DNA of 32,732 nucleotides from an uncultured Oscillospiraceae bacterium (GTDB lineage: Bacteria > Bacillota > Clostridia > Oscillospirales > Ruminococcaceae): the NCBI GenBank assembly GCA_910584715.1, contig CAJUAN010000030.1, forward strand, positions 1 through 32,732, in the 5' to 3' direction. How positions within the stretch are numbered: the stretch's first letter is position 1; every line of letters begins with the position of its first letter. The notes beneath the pieces were generated by a model. That model made no database searches. It saw only the letters and a list, made by a program, of their open reading frames with translations, and was not told where the DNA came from. A program made the position numbers and the translations under genes. Shown piece after piece: positions 22,012 to 30,834 of this stretch.

Positions 22012-23118
22012 ATGAAATTCATATGCAAACAGGCGGAAATAAACGAAGCTCTGGCAAACGTTTCAAGAGCTGTACCGCCGAAATCCACAATATCCGCTCT
22101 GGAGGGCGTAAAGCTTTATCTTAACAAGGGTTCCCTGGAGCTTACGGGCTACGATCTGGAGCTGGGTATCCAGACAAAGATAGAGGTACAGTCCGACGAT
22201 GTTGGGGAATGTATCCTTAACAGCAGACTCTTTAACGAGATAATCAGAAAAATGCCCTCAGAAACGATAGAGGTAGAGGTGGATGAAAATCTTACCACAA
22301 CTATCAGAGGCTCGAACGCGGAGTATAAGATACTTGCTATGCCCGCGGACGAATACCCATCTATCCCCGATCATGACACGGGGGACAATTTCACAGTCCG
22401 TCAGCCAATGCTGAAAAATATGATAAACGAGACTATTTTTGCGGTAGCCGTTGCGGATAACAAGCCTATCCTTATGGGAGAGCTTTTCGATATAATCGAC
22501 CATAACTTTAACCTTGTTGCTATAGACGGTTACCGTCTTGCGGTACGTTCCGAAAATATAGAGTCGGACGACCACTATAATTTTGTTGTAAAGGCAAAGG
22601 CTTTGTCAGAGGTCTCAAAGCTTCTTAAGGACGACGAGAACGAAAACGTTACAATGCACGTATCCAAAAAACATATCACCTTTGAGATAGGCAAATACAT
22701 GGTTCTGTCAAGACTGCTGGAGGGAGAGTTCCACAACTACAAGGGTTCTATACCCGAAAAGCACAGCACGGAAATAATCATAAACGCGAGGGAGCTTATA
22801 GCCTGTCTTGACAGATGTATGCTTCTTATAAACGAAAAAGCGAAAGCTCCGGTCAAGTGTCTTTTCAAGGACGGCAAGGTAAAGATATCATGCTCGTCTG
22901 CTCTCGGAAAGCTCAACGACGAAATGGAGGCGGATATGTCTGGTCCTCCGGTGGAGATAGGCTTCAACTGCCGATATCTTTCCGAAGCGCTGAAAGCTTC
23001 GGAATCTGACAAGGTAAGGCTCCAGCTCAACGGCGGACTTTCGCCAATGAAGATAGTGCCCATGGAGGGAAATGCTTACACGTTCCTGGTTCTCCCCATG
23101 AGATTAAAGTCCGAATGA
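22012..23118 (+). CDS. dnaN: DNA polymerase III beta subunit (sliding clamp)
   Basis: DnaN forms the ring clamp that tethers polymerase III and other enzymes to DNA. The 368-residue product starts MKFICKQAEINEALANVSRA and continues with the usual three clamp domains, for example KGSLELTGYDLELGIQT, GDNFTVRQPMLKNMI, FNLVAIDGYRLAVRS and the C-terminal VLPMRL. ATG 22012 is preferred because MKF is the family start. A GTG at 22000 is also in frame, but AGGAAAGGA (21989-21997) is too close to it and rather far (14 bases) from 22012, so the start is not fully settled. Confidence 0.95.
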   Translation: MKFICKQAEINEALANVSRAVPPKSTISALEGVKLYLNKGSLELTGYDLELGIQTKIEVQSDDVGECILNSRLFNEIIRKMPSETIEVEVDENLTTTIRGSNAEYKILAMPADEYPSIPDHDTGDNFTVRQPMLKNMINETIFAVAVADNKPILMGELFDIIDHNFNLVAIDGYRLAVRSENIESDDHYNFVVKAKALSEVSKLLKDDENENVTMHVSKKHITFEIGKYMVLSRLLEGEFHNYKGSIPEKHSTEIIINARELIACLDRCMLLINEKAKAPVKCLFKDGKVKISCSSALGKLNDEMEADMSGPPVEIGFNCRYLSEALKASESDKVRLQLNGGLSPMKIVPMEGNAYTFLVLPMRLKSE

Positions 23119-23225
23119 TTATCCTGTTTACAGCCGTTAGATTTCACCGTATCTACGGGTGCATATACGCATATGGAATGTGCCCTTGCAATATATCCTT
23201 TGTCAGATATTAAAGGAGAATTAAT

Positions 23226-23435
23226 TTGGATAATAATGTAAAAATAACCACCGACTTCATAAAGCTTGACCAGCTCCTTAAATTTGCGGGAGCCGCTGCT
23301 ATAGGCTCGGAAGCAAAGGAGCTTGTCCTCGAGGGTAAGGTTAAAGTCAACGGAGAGATATGCACCATGAGGGGCAAAAAAATACGCAGCGGAGACACCG
23401 TTACGGTAAACGGACAGGATATTACCGTCGAATAA
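23226..23435 (+). CDS. yaaA: S4-domain RNA-binding protein YaaA (RlbA-like)
   Basis: A 69-residue S4-domain protein (DFIKLDQLLKFAGAAAIGSE, KELVLEGKVKVNGEICTMRGK, KIRSGDTVTVNG). It is the same length and in the same dnaN-recF position as Bacillus YaaA, which has been linked to ribosome assembly. It uses a TTG start, with AAAGGAG ahead of it. It is 24 bases before recF. Confidence 0.92.
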   Translation: MDNNVKITTDFIKLDQLLKFAGAAAIGSEAKELVLEGKVKVNGEICTMRGKKIRSGDTVTVNGQDITVE

Positions 23436-23459
23436 ATTTAAAGGTAAAGGACTGTTGAT

Positions 23460-24593
23460 GTGATAATCGACCGTATCACCGCCGACGGCTATAAAAACCT
23501 CGAGGGAGTGGACATAGTTCCCGACCCGAAAATGAATATCATCTGCGGAGAAAACGCTCAGGGAAAGACCAATCTTGTTGAAGCGGTATGGCTTTGCTCC
23601 GGCTGCCGTTCCTTTCGGGGAACAAGAGACAAGGACTTTATAGGTTTCGCCAAGGAAGCCGCAAAGGTAAGCATGGATTTTACCGATTCTGTAAGAAGTC
23701 AGCGTATAGAATTCGAGGTCAGGAAAGGTTCTGTTAAAGATAAGACCGTTACCCTAAACGGAGTAAAGCTCCCGCTGCTGTCAAAGCTTTTCGGCAGCTT
23801 CCGGTGCGTGGTTTTCACTCCCGAGGATTTGAATCTTATAAAAGGTTCTCCCGATAACCGCAGAAGCTTTGCGGATCTTTCCATAGCGCAGGTAAAACCT
23901 TCTTATGTCAGTGCACTTAACAAATACAATATGATACTTGCCCAGAGAAACGCCGCGCTGAAATCCATAGGGCGGGACGGTTCGGGCGCGGAGCTTCTTG
24001 ACGTCTGGAACGACCAGCTTGTCAAGGCGGGAACTTATATTTCCGTTTTGAGATACGCTTTTTGTATAACCCTCAATAATTATACCAAACCTCTCTATAG
24101 CTCCATAACGGACGGAAAGGAAAATCTTGACCTTTATTACCATTCAACGGTTTACGATACTCTTGACGGGAGACTCAATGATACCGAAAGTCTTGAAATG
24201 GAGTACGCCGAAAAACTGAAAGCTTCCGCCGAAAATGATTTCAGAGCGGGCTTTACCACGGTTGGTATCCACAGGGACGACATAGGAGCCTATATAGACG
24301 GTCTTTCCGTTCGGGACTTTGGTTCTCAGGGACAGGCGCGCTCGGCGGCTCTGGCAATGAAGCTTGCCCACGCAAGGATACTGAAAGCGGAACAGGGAGA
24401 ATATCCGGTAATGCTTCTGGACGACGTTCTGTCCGAGCTGGACGAAAAAAGACGGCGGTTCATTCTTAACAATATTGAGGATATGCAGGTGATAATAACC
24501 TGCTGCGACGAAAAATCTGTTACAGATATGACAAGCGGAAAAATTTTCAGAATGAAAAACGGCAGAGCCGAAACCAAGGAACAGGAGCGGTAA
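23460..24593 (+). CDS. recF: DNA replication and repair protein RecF
   Basis: RecF is an SMC-like ATPase that helps load RecA at gaps. The 377-residue product has Walker A GENAQGKTNLVEAV (about residues 30-43), the middle segment GSPDNRRSFADLSIAQ, the ABC signature region FGSQGQARSAALAMKLA and Walker B PVMLLDDVLSELDEKRR. The start is GTG 23460, with AAAGG 9 bases upstream. Its stop is one base before the remB ATG, so the two are translationally coupled. Confidence 0.95.
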   Translation: MIIDRITADGYKNLEGVDIVPDPKMNIICGENAQGKTNLVEAVWLCSGCRSFRGTRDKDFIGFAKEAAKVSMDFTDSVRSQRIEFEVRKGSVKDKTVTLNGVKLPLLSKLFGSFRCVVFTPEDLNLIKGSPDNRRSFADLSIAQVKPSYVSALNKYNMILAQRNAALKSIGRDGSGAELLDVWNDQLVKAGTYISVLRYAFCITLNNYTKPLYSSITDGKENLDLYYHSTVYDTLDGRLNDTESLEMEYAEKLKASAENDFRAGFTTVGIHRDDIGAYIDGLSVRDFGSQGQARSAALAMKLAHARILKAEQGEYPVMLLDDVLSELDEKRRRFILNNIEDMQVIITCCDEKSVTDMTSGKIFRMKNGRAETKEQER

Positions 24594-24594
24594 A

Positions 24595-24864
24595 ATGTAT
24601 CTTCATCTCGGCGAGGACACGGCGGTAAGAGCGGAAGGAATTATTGGCATATTCGATATAGAAAATACTTCGGTAAGCAAACACACGAAAGAATTTCTTG
24701 CCGCCGCAGGAAAAAGCGGTTCGGTAAAAAATGTCAGCTATGATATGCCGAAATCCTTTATAATATGCTCGGAGAACAAAAGCTCTACAGTATATATTTC
24801 CCCTATTTCAGCCGCGACTCTTAAAAAGCGCGGACAGGCGGGATTTCCGTCTGCAAAACGCTGA
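24595..24864 (+). CDS. remB: Extracellular matrix regulator RemB (DUF370)
   Basis: An 89-residue DUF370 protein with MYLHLGEDTAVRAEGIIGIFDIEN, SVKNVSYDMPKSFIIC, and TVYISPISAATLKKR. In Bacillus, RemB (YaaB) sits in the same recF-gyrB position and is linked to biofilm matrix genes; a DNA-binding role is known for the related RemA. Start ATG 24595 follows AGGAG within the end of recF. Confidence 0.9.
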   Translation: MYLHLGEDTAVRAEGIIGIFDIENTSVSKHTKEFLAAAGKSGSVKNVSYDMPKSFIICSENKSSTVYISPISAATLKKRGQAGFPSAKR

Positions 24865-24944
24865 ACATTAAAAAATTTTTCCTGTTATAGTTGTTATAGT
24901 TTATAATAGATCCTATTTTTAATCTCTGAAACGGAGGCACAAAA

Positions 24945-26900
24945 ATGTCTGATATCCTTAACGAAACTCAAAGCAATCAAAGCTACGACGAAAATCAAAT
25001 ACAGGTTCTGGAGGGTCTTGAAGCTGTTCGGAAACGTCCCGGAATGTATATAGGCTCCACAGGTCCGAAGGGTCTGCACCACCTTGTTTACGAGATAGTT
25101 GACAACGCAATCGACGAGGCATTAGCGGGGTACTGCTCACAGATAACCGTTGATATTTTAGAGGGGGACGTTATCCGCGTTACCGATAACGGCAGAGGTA
25201 TACCTACGGGTATCCACCCTAAAGAGGGTATCTCTGCTGCCACTGTTGTTTATACCATTCTCCACGCCGGCGGAAAGTTCGGCGGAGGCGGCTATAAGGT
25301 GGCTGGAGGTCTTCACGGCGTTGGTGCTTCGGTTGTAAACGCTCTTTCCGAATGGCTGGAGCTTACCGTTAAGGACGGCAAAAACGTACACTATCAGCGT
25401 TTCTTTAACGGCGGTCAGTACGACGAGCCTATGAAGATAATCGGCGAAACTACGGAAACAGGTACTACAGTTATGTTCAAAGCCGATCCGGCAATATTTG
25501 AGGAAACCACAGTCTACGACTATGAGGTGCTTTTGAAAAGGCTCCGTGAGCAGGCTTTCCTGAACGCGGGCGTTAAAATAGTTTTCTCCGATCTGAGAAA
25601 CCCCGGCGAGACTCTTTCCGAGACCCTCCACTATGAGGGAGGTATCAGGCAGTTCGTTGAACATATCCATAAGACCAGAGGTCTTGAACCGCTTGCGGAA
25701 GAGGTCATCTACGTCGGCGGCGTTCAGGGAGACTCCACCGCGGAGGTTGCTCTTATGTACAACGACAGCTATAACGAGCTTATATTGTCCTTTGCCAACA
25801 ATATCCACACCACCGACGGCGGTACCCATGAAAACGGTTTCAAAAACGCGCTTACCAAGGTAATAAACGATTACGGAAAAAAATTCAATCTTCTCAAGGA
25901 CGGCGACAAGCTTTTGGGCGACGACGTACGGGAGGGTCTGACCGCGATAGTTTCCGTAAAGCTCACCGACTGCGAATTTGAGGGACAGACAAAGGGCAGG
26001 CTTGGCAACCCCGAGGTGCGTCCTTTTGTGGAAAATATGGTCTATGAAAAGCTTATGTGCTATCTGGAGGAAAACCCCGCCGTGGCACGTTCCATATTTG
26101 ACAAGTCCCAGGCTGCCCAGCGTGCGAGAGAAGCGGCAAAAAAAGCCCGTGAGACCGCCCGCCGCAAGTCGGCTATGGAGTCCGCTTCGCTTCCCGGAAA
26201 GCTTTCCGACTGCTCCGAAAAGGACGTTCAGTATACCGAAATATATATCGTCGAGGGAGACTCCGCGGGAGGCTCAGCAAAGCAGGGCAGGGACAGACGT
26301 TACCAGGCTATACTCCCTCTCTGGGGAAAAATGCTCAATGTTGAAAAAGCCCGTATCGACAAGGTGTACGGCAATGAAAAGCTTATGCCGGTGGTTACCG
26401 CTTTGGGTACCTCTATCGGCGAGGACTTTGACATCAGCAAGCTTCGCTACGGTAAAGTAATAATAATGGCCGATGCCGACGTTGACGGCTGCCATATCAG
26501 AACACTGCTGCTGACTTTCTTTTTCAGATTCATGCGCCCCCTTATCACAAACGGAAACGTCTATATCGCACAGCCTCCCCTCTTTAAGGTAAGCAAAGGA
26601 ACAAAGCAGGTGAGGTACGCCTACTCCGAGCCGGAGAGGGATAAATTTATCGCCGAGCTGAAAGGCAATAACGAGAATGCCAAGATAGACGTTCAGCGCT
26701 ATAAGGGTCTCGGTGAAATGGATCCCGAGCAGCTTTGGGAGACCACTATGGATCCCGAAACAAGAACAATGCTCCGCGTTACAATGGAGGACGCTGTTAA
26801 GGCTGACGAGATATTTACAATTCTCATGGGGGACAAGGTTATGCCCCGCCGTGAGTTTATCGAGAAAAACGCCAAATATGTAGAATCTTTAGACATATAA
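24945..26900 (+). CDS. gyrB: DNA gyrase subunit B
   Basis: GyrB supplies the ATPase of gyrase. The 651-residue product has the GHKL ATPase domain (EGLEAVRKRPGMYIGST, EIVDNAIDEALAGY, VTDNGRGIPTGIHP, GGLHGVGASVVNALS), the transducer domain, and the TOPRIM region (IVEGDSAGGSAKQGRDRRYQ, LPLWGKMLNVEKAR, IIMADADVDGCHIRTLLL). The C-terminus GLGEMDPEQLWETTMDPETR is typical. It is of the shorter class without the Gram-negative insert. The gap to remB is 80 bases with a TATAAT at 24902-24907 but no convincing -35. Confidence 0.97.
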   Translation: MSDILNETQSNQSYDENQIQVLEGLEAVRKRPGMYIGSTGPKGLHHLVYEIVDNAIDEALAGYCSQITVDILEGDVIRVTDNGRGIPTGIHPKEGISAATVVYTILHAGGKFGGGGYKVAGGLHGVGASVVNALSEWLELTVKDGKNVHYQRFFNGGQYDEPMKIIGETTETGTTVMFKADPAIFEETTVYDYEVLLKRLREQAFLNAGVKIVFSDLRNPGETLSETLHYEGGIRQFVEHIHKTRGLEPLAEEVIYVGGVQGDSTAEVALMYNDSYNELILSFANNIHTTDGGTHENGFKNALTKVINDYGKKFNLLKDGDKLLGDDVREGLTAIVSVKLTDCEFEGQTKGRLGNPEVRPFVENMVYEKLMCYLEENPAVARSIFDKSQAAQRAREAAKKARETARRKSAMESASLPGKLSDCSEKDVQYTEIYIVEGDSAGGSAKQGRDRRYQAILPLWGKMLNVEKARIDKVYGNEKLMPVVTALGTSIGEDFDISKLRYGKVIIMADADVDGCHIRTLLLTFFFRFMRPLITNGNVYIAQPPLFKVSKGTKQVRYAYSEPERDKFIAELKGNNENAKIDVQRYKGLGEMDPEQLWETTMDPETRTMLRVTMEDAVKADEIFTILMGDKVMPRREFIEKNAKYVESLDI

Positions 26901-26904
26901 ATTT

Positions 26905-26928
26905 TGTAGGGGACGGGTTTCCCGTCCC
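26905..26928. repeat. 24-bp repeat copy 2 (inverted copy of 2040-2063)
   Basis: This copy has the full GGGACGGG-TTT-CCCGTCCC hairpin just after the gyrB stop. One base differs from copy 1. No T-run follows, so it is not a normal terminator. Confidence 0.75.
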
Positions 26929-26952
26929 TAACAGATATTGAAAGGAAATTCT

Positions 26953-27639
26953 ATGGGAATTTTAAATGAAATGTTCGGAGACGGCGACAGCGGACAGCTT
27001 GCTCCTCCCGCGGGAGAGCTTCTCGCGGAGGGAGAGTATGAAAGCAGATCAGACGAGATACTGAAAGGCTACAAGGTCTATCAGAAAAAATATGTGTTTA
27101 CGTCTTTGATATGGAAAATGCTTTTGGTTGCTTTGGCTGTCACCTCGTCGGTAATGATGATAATTACCTCCGAGGACCCTATGCTTCCCGCAATGTGCCT
27201 TTTGATAAGTATTTCCGTGGGAATATGGTTTGTAAGTACTCCCGTGTCCAACAGGAAAAAGCTTATGCGCGGTCTTGACGCTATGGAAGGTACAAAATAT
27301 AAAGCCGAATTTTTTACCGATAAAATAAAGATTTCCACACCTATTGAAAAAAATGTGGAAACAGAACAGAAAAAACAGGAACAAGCGGAACAAACCGAGA
27401 AATCCGAACAGTCCGAAGCGGATATAGCTCTCGACGGCGAAAACGAGGAAATACCCGCAACGGTGATACATCTTGATTCCCCCATTGTTGATATCACCGA
27501 CAAAGAGGATATGTTCATACTTGTGGTGAAAAAGGCTTATGTGTTCATTATCCCGAAAAGAACCTTTACCGAGGACGAATGTCAAAGGATACGGGAAAAG
27601 CTCTCGGCAATAATGGGAATCAGATACAAATTATCCTGA
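26953..27639 (+). CDS. YcxB-like membrane protein
   Basis: A 228-residue protein with two membrane segments at about residues 47-70 (FTSLIWKMLLVALAVTSSVM) and 76-98 (MLPAMCLLISISVGIWFVS). A Glu/Gln-rich low-complexity linker (about 135-160) follows, then a C-terminal part containing HLDSPIVDITDKEDMFILVV and AYVFIIPKRTFTEDECQRI. That last segment resembles the YcxB-like C-terminal domain, whose function is unknown. Start ATG 26953 follows AAAGGA; a TTG at 26938 in the same frame overlaps that ribosome-binding site. It lies between gyrB and gyrA, and probably shares their transcript. Confidence 0.7.
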   Translation: MGILNEMFGDGDSGQLAPPAGELLAEGEYESRSDEILKGYKVYQKKYVFTSLIWKMLLVALAVTSSVMMIITSEDPMLPAMCLLISISVGIWFVSTPVSNRKKLMRGLDAMEGTKYKAEFFTDKIKISTPIEKNVETEQKKQEQAEQTEKSEQSEADIALDGENEEIPATVIHLDSPIVDITDKEDMFILVVKKAYVFIIPKRTFTEDECQRIREKLSAIMGIRYKLS

Positions 27640-27704
27640 AAGCTTTCGGAATAAATCTTACATTTTACTTCTTATCTCTTACTTCTAAAAGGGGTTGTTA
27701 AATT

Positions 27705-30293
27705 TTGTACAACGACGAAAATTCTAAGGTAATACAAGTCGATATCGAAAACGAAATGAAAAAATCGTTTTTGGAGTACTCCATGTCGGTAATTGTGGCA
27801 AGAGCTCTGCCCGACGTTCGGGATGGTCTCAAACCCGTTCACAGGCGTATCATTTATACCATGAACGACGCGGGCAATACCGCCGAAAAGCCCTACCGCA
27901 AGTGCGCCTATACCGTCGGCGAGGTTCTGGGTAAGTACCACCCCCACGGAGACGCTTCGGTCTACGACGCGCTTGTGCGCCTTGCCCAGCCGTTTTCTTT
28001 AAGGTACCCTCTTGTGGACGGTCACGGAAACTTCGGCTCCATGGACGGAGACCCTCCCGCCGCTTACCGTTACACAGAAGCGAGAATGGCGAAAATGTCG
28101 GGGGAAATGCTCGCCGATATAGGCAAGGACACTATCCCCTACCAGTCCAACTACGACGATACCCACAAGGAGCCGGAGGTGCTGCCCTCCAGATTCCCCA
28201 ATATTTTGGTTAACGGTTCCGTGGGAATTGCGGTAGGTATGGCTACCAATATCCCGCCCCACAATCTTAATGAGGCTGTGGACGCGATACAGTCCATGAT
28301 AAAAGACCCCGAAATTTCTACCGAAAGCCTTATGGAGCATATCAAGGGACCGGATTTCCCCACAGGCGGAATAATTATGGGACGTGCGGGAATTCGCGCC
28401 GCTTACGCTACCGGAAAGGGAAAAATAACCCTCCGCGCCCGCGCCGAGATTGAGGAAATAAAGGGACGGCAGTGCATAATCGTTACCGAGATACCCTACA
28501 TGGTAAACAAGGCGAACCTTGTGGAAAGAATAGCTTTCCTTGCAAAGGAAAAGCGTGTTGACGGCATACACTTTGTCCGCGACGAGTCCGACAAAGAGCA
28601 CGCGGTAAGAATAGTTGTGGAGCTTAAAAAGGACGCTGTTCCCCAGATAGTGCTGAATAAGCTTTACGCCTATACAGACTTGCAGACAACGGTAGGCGTT
28701 AATATGCTTGCCCTTGTGCGGGGCGAGCCTAAGGTGCTGACCCTGAAGCAGATGCTTCATGAGTACATCGAGTTTCAGGTGGACGTTATCCGCCGCCGCA
28801 CGGAGTTCGACCTGCGCAAGGCAAAGGAGCGCGCCCATATCTTAGAGGGCTTGATGATCGCAGTTGACAACATCGACGAGGTTGTAAAGATATGCCGTAC
28901 CTCAAAGGACGCTCCCGAAATAAAGGCAAGACTTATTGAACGCTTCGGCATCAGCGAGGCTCAGGCTGACGCTATCGCTCAGATGAGGCTTGTTCAGCTC
29001 TCCGGTCTGGAACGCCAGAAGCTTGAGGAAGAGCTTGCGGCTCTCCACGCGAAAATAAAGGAGTTCACCGAGATACTTGCAAGCCACGAAAGAATGATGG
29101 GTATTGTTTCGGACGAGCTTGAAGTCATCAAAAACAAGTTCGGCGACGAGAGAAGAACGTCCATAGAAAATATTACAGGCGAGGTGGACGTTGAGGATCT
29201 TATCCCGGAGGAAAGCTGCGTTGTTACCTATACCAACATAGGCTACATCAAGCGTCAGCCCGTAAGCGTCTATAAGACCCAGAACCGCGGCGGCAAGGGC
29301 GTTTCCGGCATGAAGCAGCGCGAGGAAGACTACGTTGAGGAAATGTTCATCAGCTCCACTCACGACCATGTGCTGTTCATTACCAACAAGGGAAATATGT
29401 ACAAGCTTAAATGCTTTGAGATTCCCGAGGGCTCCAAGCAGTCGAGAGGTCTCAACATTGTTAATATGCTCCCCCTGGGCGAGGGCGAAAAGCTTGCGGC
29501 AATGATAAAGACCGAGGACTTCAGCGAGGGCAAGTACCTCATTATGGTAACCAAAAACGGCAAGATAAAGCGCACCTCTCTGGACGCCTATAAGAACGTC
29601 CGCAAGAACGGTCTTATAGCCATAGGTCTTGACGAGGGCGACGAGATAGCGGGAGTACGTCTTACCGACGGAAACGCGCAGGTGATAGTGGCTACAAAAA
29701 TGGGCGCGGCGATAAGGATAGAGGAAAAGAATATCCGAGCCATGTCCCGATCGGCTCACGGTGTAAAGGCTATAAAGCTGAGAGATGGGGACAGCGTTGT
29801 CTCCATGGCGAGAGTCCGCGAGGGAGCTACGGTTCTTACCGTTACCGATAAGGGCAACGGCAGACGTGTGGAGCTTGATTCCTACCGTATCCAGAACAGG
29901 GGCGGCTACGGACTGCTCAACTATAAGACTTCAGAGGAAAAGGGTTACGTCTGCGGCATAAAGGTTGTGGACGAGGAGGACGACATAATCATGATATCCA
30001 GCGACGGAGTAATAATCCGTATCCGCGCAAAGGATATCCGCGTTATGGGACGTTACGCAACGGGAGTCCGTCTGATGAGGGTTTCGGGAGACGTTAAGGT
30101 GGTTTCGTTCACAAGAGCGGAACACGACGAGGAAGCCGAGACAGCCGCTGTTGAGGAGCCCTCCGCAGAGGAGCTTGAAGCGGAGATCGCGGAAGCGGCA
30201 AAGGCGGAATCCTCCGAGGTAGTCATCGACGAGGAACCGGAGGATACAGACGATACGGAAGATTCGGACAGCGCCGAAGAAGATACGGAATAA
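27705..30293 (+). CDS. gyrA: DNA gyrase subunit A
   Basis: GyrA cuts and rejoins DNA and wraps it for negative supercoiling. The 862-residue product has the breakage-reunion domain (ALPDVRDGLKPVHRRIIYTM, the active Tyr in AYRYTEARM), a coiled-coil arm and a C-terminal beta-pinwheel with the GyrA box QNRGGKG, which separates gyrase from topoisomerase IV. It ends in a Glu/Asp/Ala-rich tail of about 55 residues. Residue 84, the position of the quinolone-resistance Ser in Staphylococcus, is Ala (HPHGDASVYD). It has a TTG start with AAAAGGGG upstream. A strong terminator follows. Confidence 0.97.
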   Translation: MYNDENSKVIQVDIENEMKKSFLEYSMSVIVARALPDVRDGLKPVHRRIIYTMNDAGNTAEKPYRKCAYTVGEVLGKYHPHGDASVYDALVRLAQPFSLRYPLVDGHGNFGSMDGDPPAAYRYTEARMAKMSGEMLADIGKDTIPYQSNYDDTHKEPEVLPSRFPNILVNGSVGIAVGMATNIPPHNLNEAVDAIQSMIKDPEISTESLMEHIKGPDFPTGGIIMGRAGIRAAYATGKGKITLRARAEIEEIKGRQCIIVTEIPYMVNKANLVERIAFLAKEKRVDGIHFVRDESDKEHAVRIVVELKKDAVPQIVLNKLYAYTDLQTTVGVNMLALVRGEPKVLTLKQMLHEYIEFQVDVIRRRTEFDLRKAKERAHILEGLMIAVDNIDEVVKICRTSKDAPEIKARLIERFGISEAQADAIAQMRLVQLSGLERQKLEEELAALHAKIKEFTEILASHERMMGIVSDELEVIKNKFGDERRTSIENITGEVDVEDLIPEESCVVTYTNIGYIKRQPVSVYKTQNRGGKGVSGMKQREEDYVEEMFISSTHDHVLFITNKGNMYKLKCFEIPEGSKQSRGLNIVNMLPLGEGEKLAAMIKTEDFSEGKYLIMVTKNGKIKRTSLDAYKNVRKNGLIAIGLDEGDEIAGVRLTDGNAQVIVATKMGAAIRIEEKNIRAMSRSAHGVKAIKLRDGDSVVSMARVREGATVLTVTDKGNGRRVELDSYRIQNRGGYGLLNYKTSEEKGYVCGIKVVDEEDDIIMISSDGVIIRIRAKDIRVMGRYATGVRLMRVSGDVKVVSFTRAEHDEEAETAAVEEPSAEELEAEIAEAAKAESSEVVIDEEPEDTDDTEDSDSAEEDTE

Positions 30294-30306
30294 TGATTTA
30301 AAAAGG

Positions 30307-30339
30307 AAAACCGTGACCCATTTTCGGGTCACGGTTTTT
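30307..30339 (+). terminator. Intrinsic terminator after gyrA
   Basis: AAAACCGTGACCC (30307-30319) pairs with GGGTCACGGTTTT (30325-30337) perfectly around a 5-base loop, ending in TTTTT. It can work in both directions and is 13 bases past the gyrA stop. Confidence 0.93.
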
Positions 30340-30344
30340 GGTTT

Positions 30345-30571
30345 TCATTTAAACAGGTCGCTGTGGGTGCCTGTGCGGGATAAAGAAAGTACAAGTACGT
30401 CTTCAACGATCTCATAAACAAGAAGCCAGTCCGGACGTATATGACATTCTCTGAAACCACGCCAATTGCCTTTTAAGGCATGATCGCTGTACCTTTCGCA
30501 AAGCTAGGCTGTATTTGTACCTTCGGCTATAAGATTGATGATATGCTGCATATCATTACACTGTATTTCAT
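30345..30571 (-). pseudogene. Decayed YafQ-family (RelE/ParE-like) toxin gene
   Basis: An ATG overlaps the antitoxin stop by 4 bases (ATGA), as in many type II toxin-antitoxin pairs. The frame gives MKYSV, then jumps to another frame where DMQHIINLIAEG is read. A TAG (30504-30506) interrupts that frame before CERYSDHALKGNWRGFRECH and IRPDWLLVYEI through SRTGTHSDLFK, which matches the conserved C-terminal half of YafQ. The reconstructed length is about 75 codons against roughly 90 in the family, so about 15 residues near the N-terminus are missing. Deletion, frameshift and stop together mean no active toxin is made. Confidence 0.85.
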
Positions 30572-30774
30572 GACAGCAGATCCCTCATTAACTCGTCAAT
30601 GTCTGTGTATCCCTTTACGTTCGGGTCATGAGCAATCCTGTCCGCTTCGCGCATTGCTTCAAGAGTCTCCTCGTTGGGTACGTCCGCGGCATTGCCGAAA
30701 AGCGCGACAAAAGCCGAAAGCTGCTCCTCGCTCATACAGTCGATAATATTGTATGCGATCTCTCTTGTACTCAT
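30568..30774 (-). CDS. Antitoxin of the DinJ/RelB type (toxin partner decayed)
   Basis: A 68-residue acidic protein, with MSTREIAYNIIDCMSEEQLS, NEETLEAMREADRIAHDPNV and KGYTDIDELMRDLL. The ending is the usual toxin-binding tail of antitoxins paired with YafQ-like toxins. It has a strong promoter and AAAGGAG 8 bases before the ATG. A perfect 9-bp inverted repeat spans the -10 and the start codon and suits autoregulation. The frame is intact although its toxin is not, so it may be a leftover or act against toxins encoded elsewhere. Confidence 0.82.
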   Translation of the reverse strand: MSTREIAYNIIDCMSEEQLSAFVALFGNAADVPNEETLEAMREADRIAHDPNVKGYTDIDELMRDLLS

Positions 30775-30800
30775 AATATCAACTCCTTTTATGATATTAT
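30773..30800 (-). promoter_or_regulatory. Candidate operator of the antitoxin operon
   Basis: ATAATATCA and TGATATTAT (30773-30781 and 30792-30800) are perfect inverted repeats 10 bases apart. They cover the -10 region, the ribosome-binding site and the start codon of the antitoxin gene. Confidence 0.6.
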
Positions 30801-30824
30801 ACCCGCTTTTGTTTGTTTTGTCAA
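30796..30824 (-). promoter_or_regulatory. Antitoxin promoter
   Basis: On the minus strand TTGACA (30819-30824) and TATAAT (30796-30801) with a 17-base spacer: a consensus housekeeping promoter. Confidence 0.85.
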
Positions 30825-30834
30825 TGCTCCCCCA

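Noticed and set aside
30345..30571. Annotating the YafQ-like remnant as a working toxin with an alternative start.
   Set aside because: No single frame joins the N- and C-terminal parts, and the downstream part has an internal TAG at 30504-30506 and no ribosome-binding site of its own.
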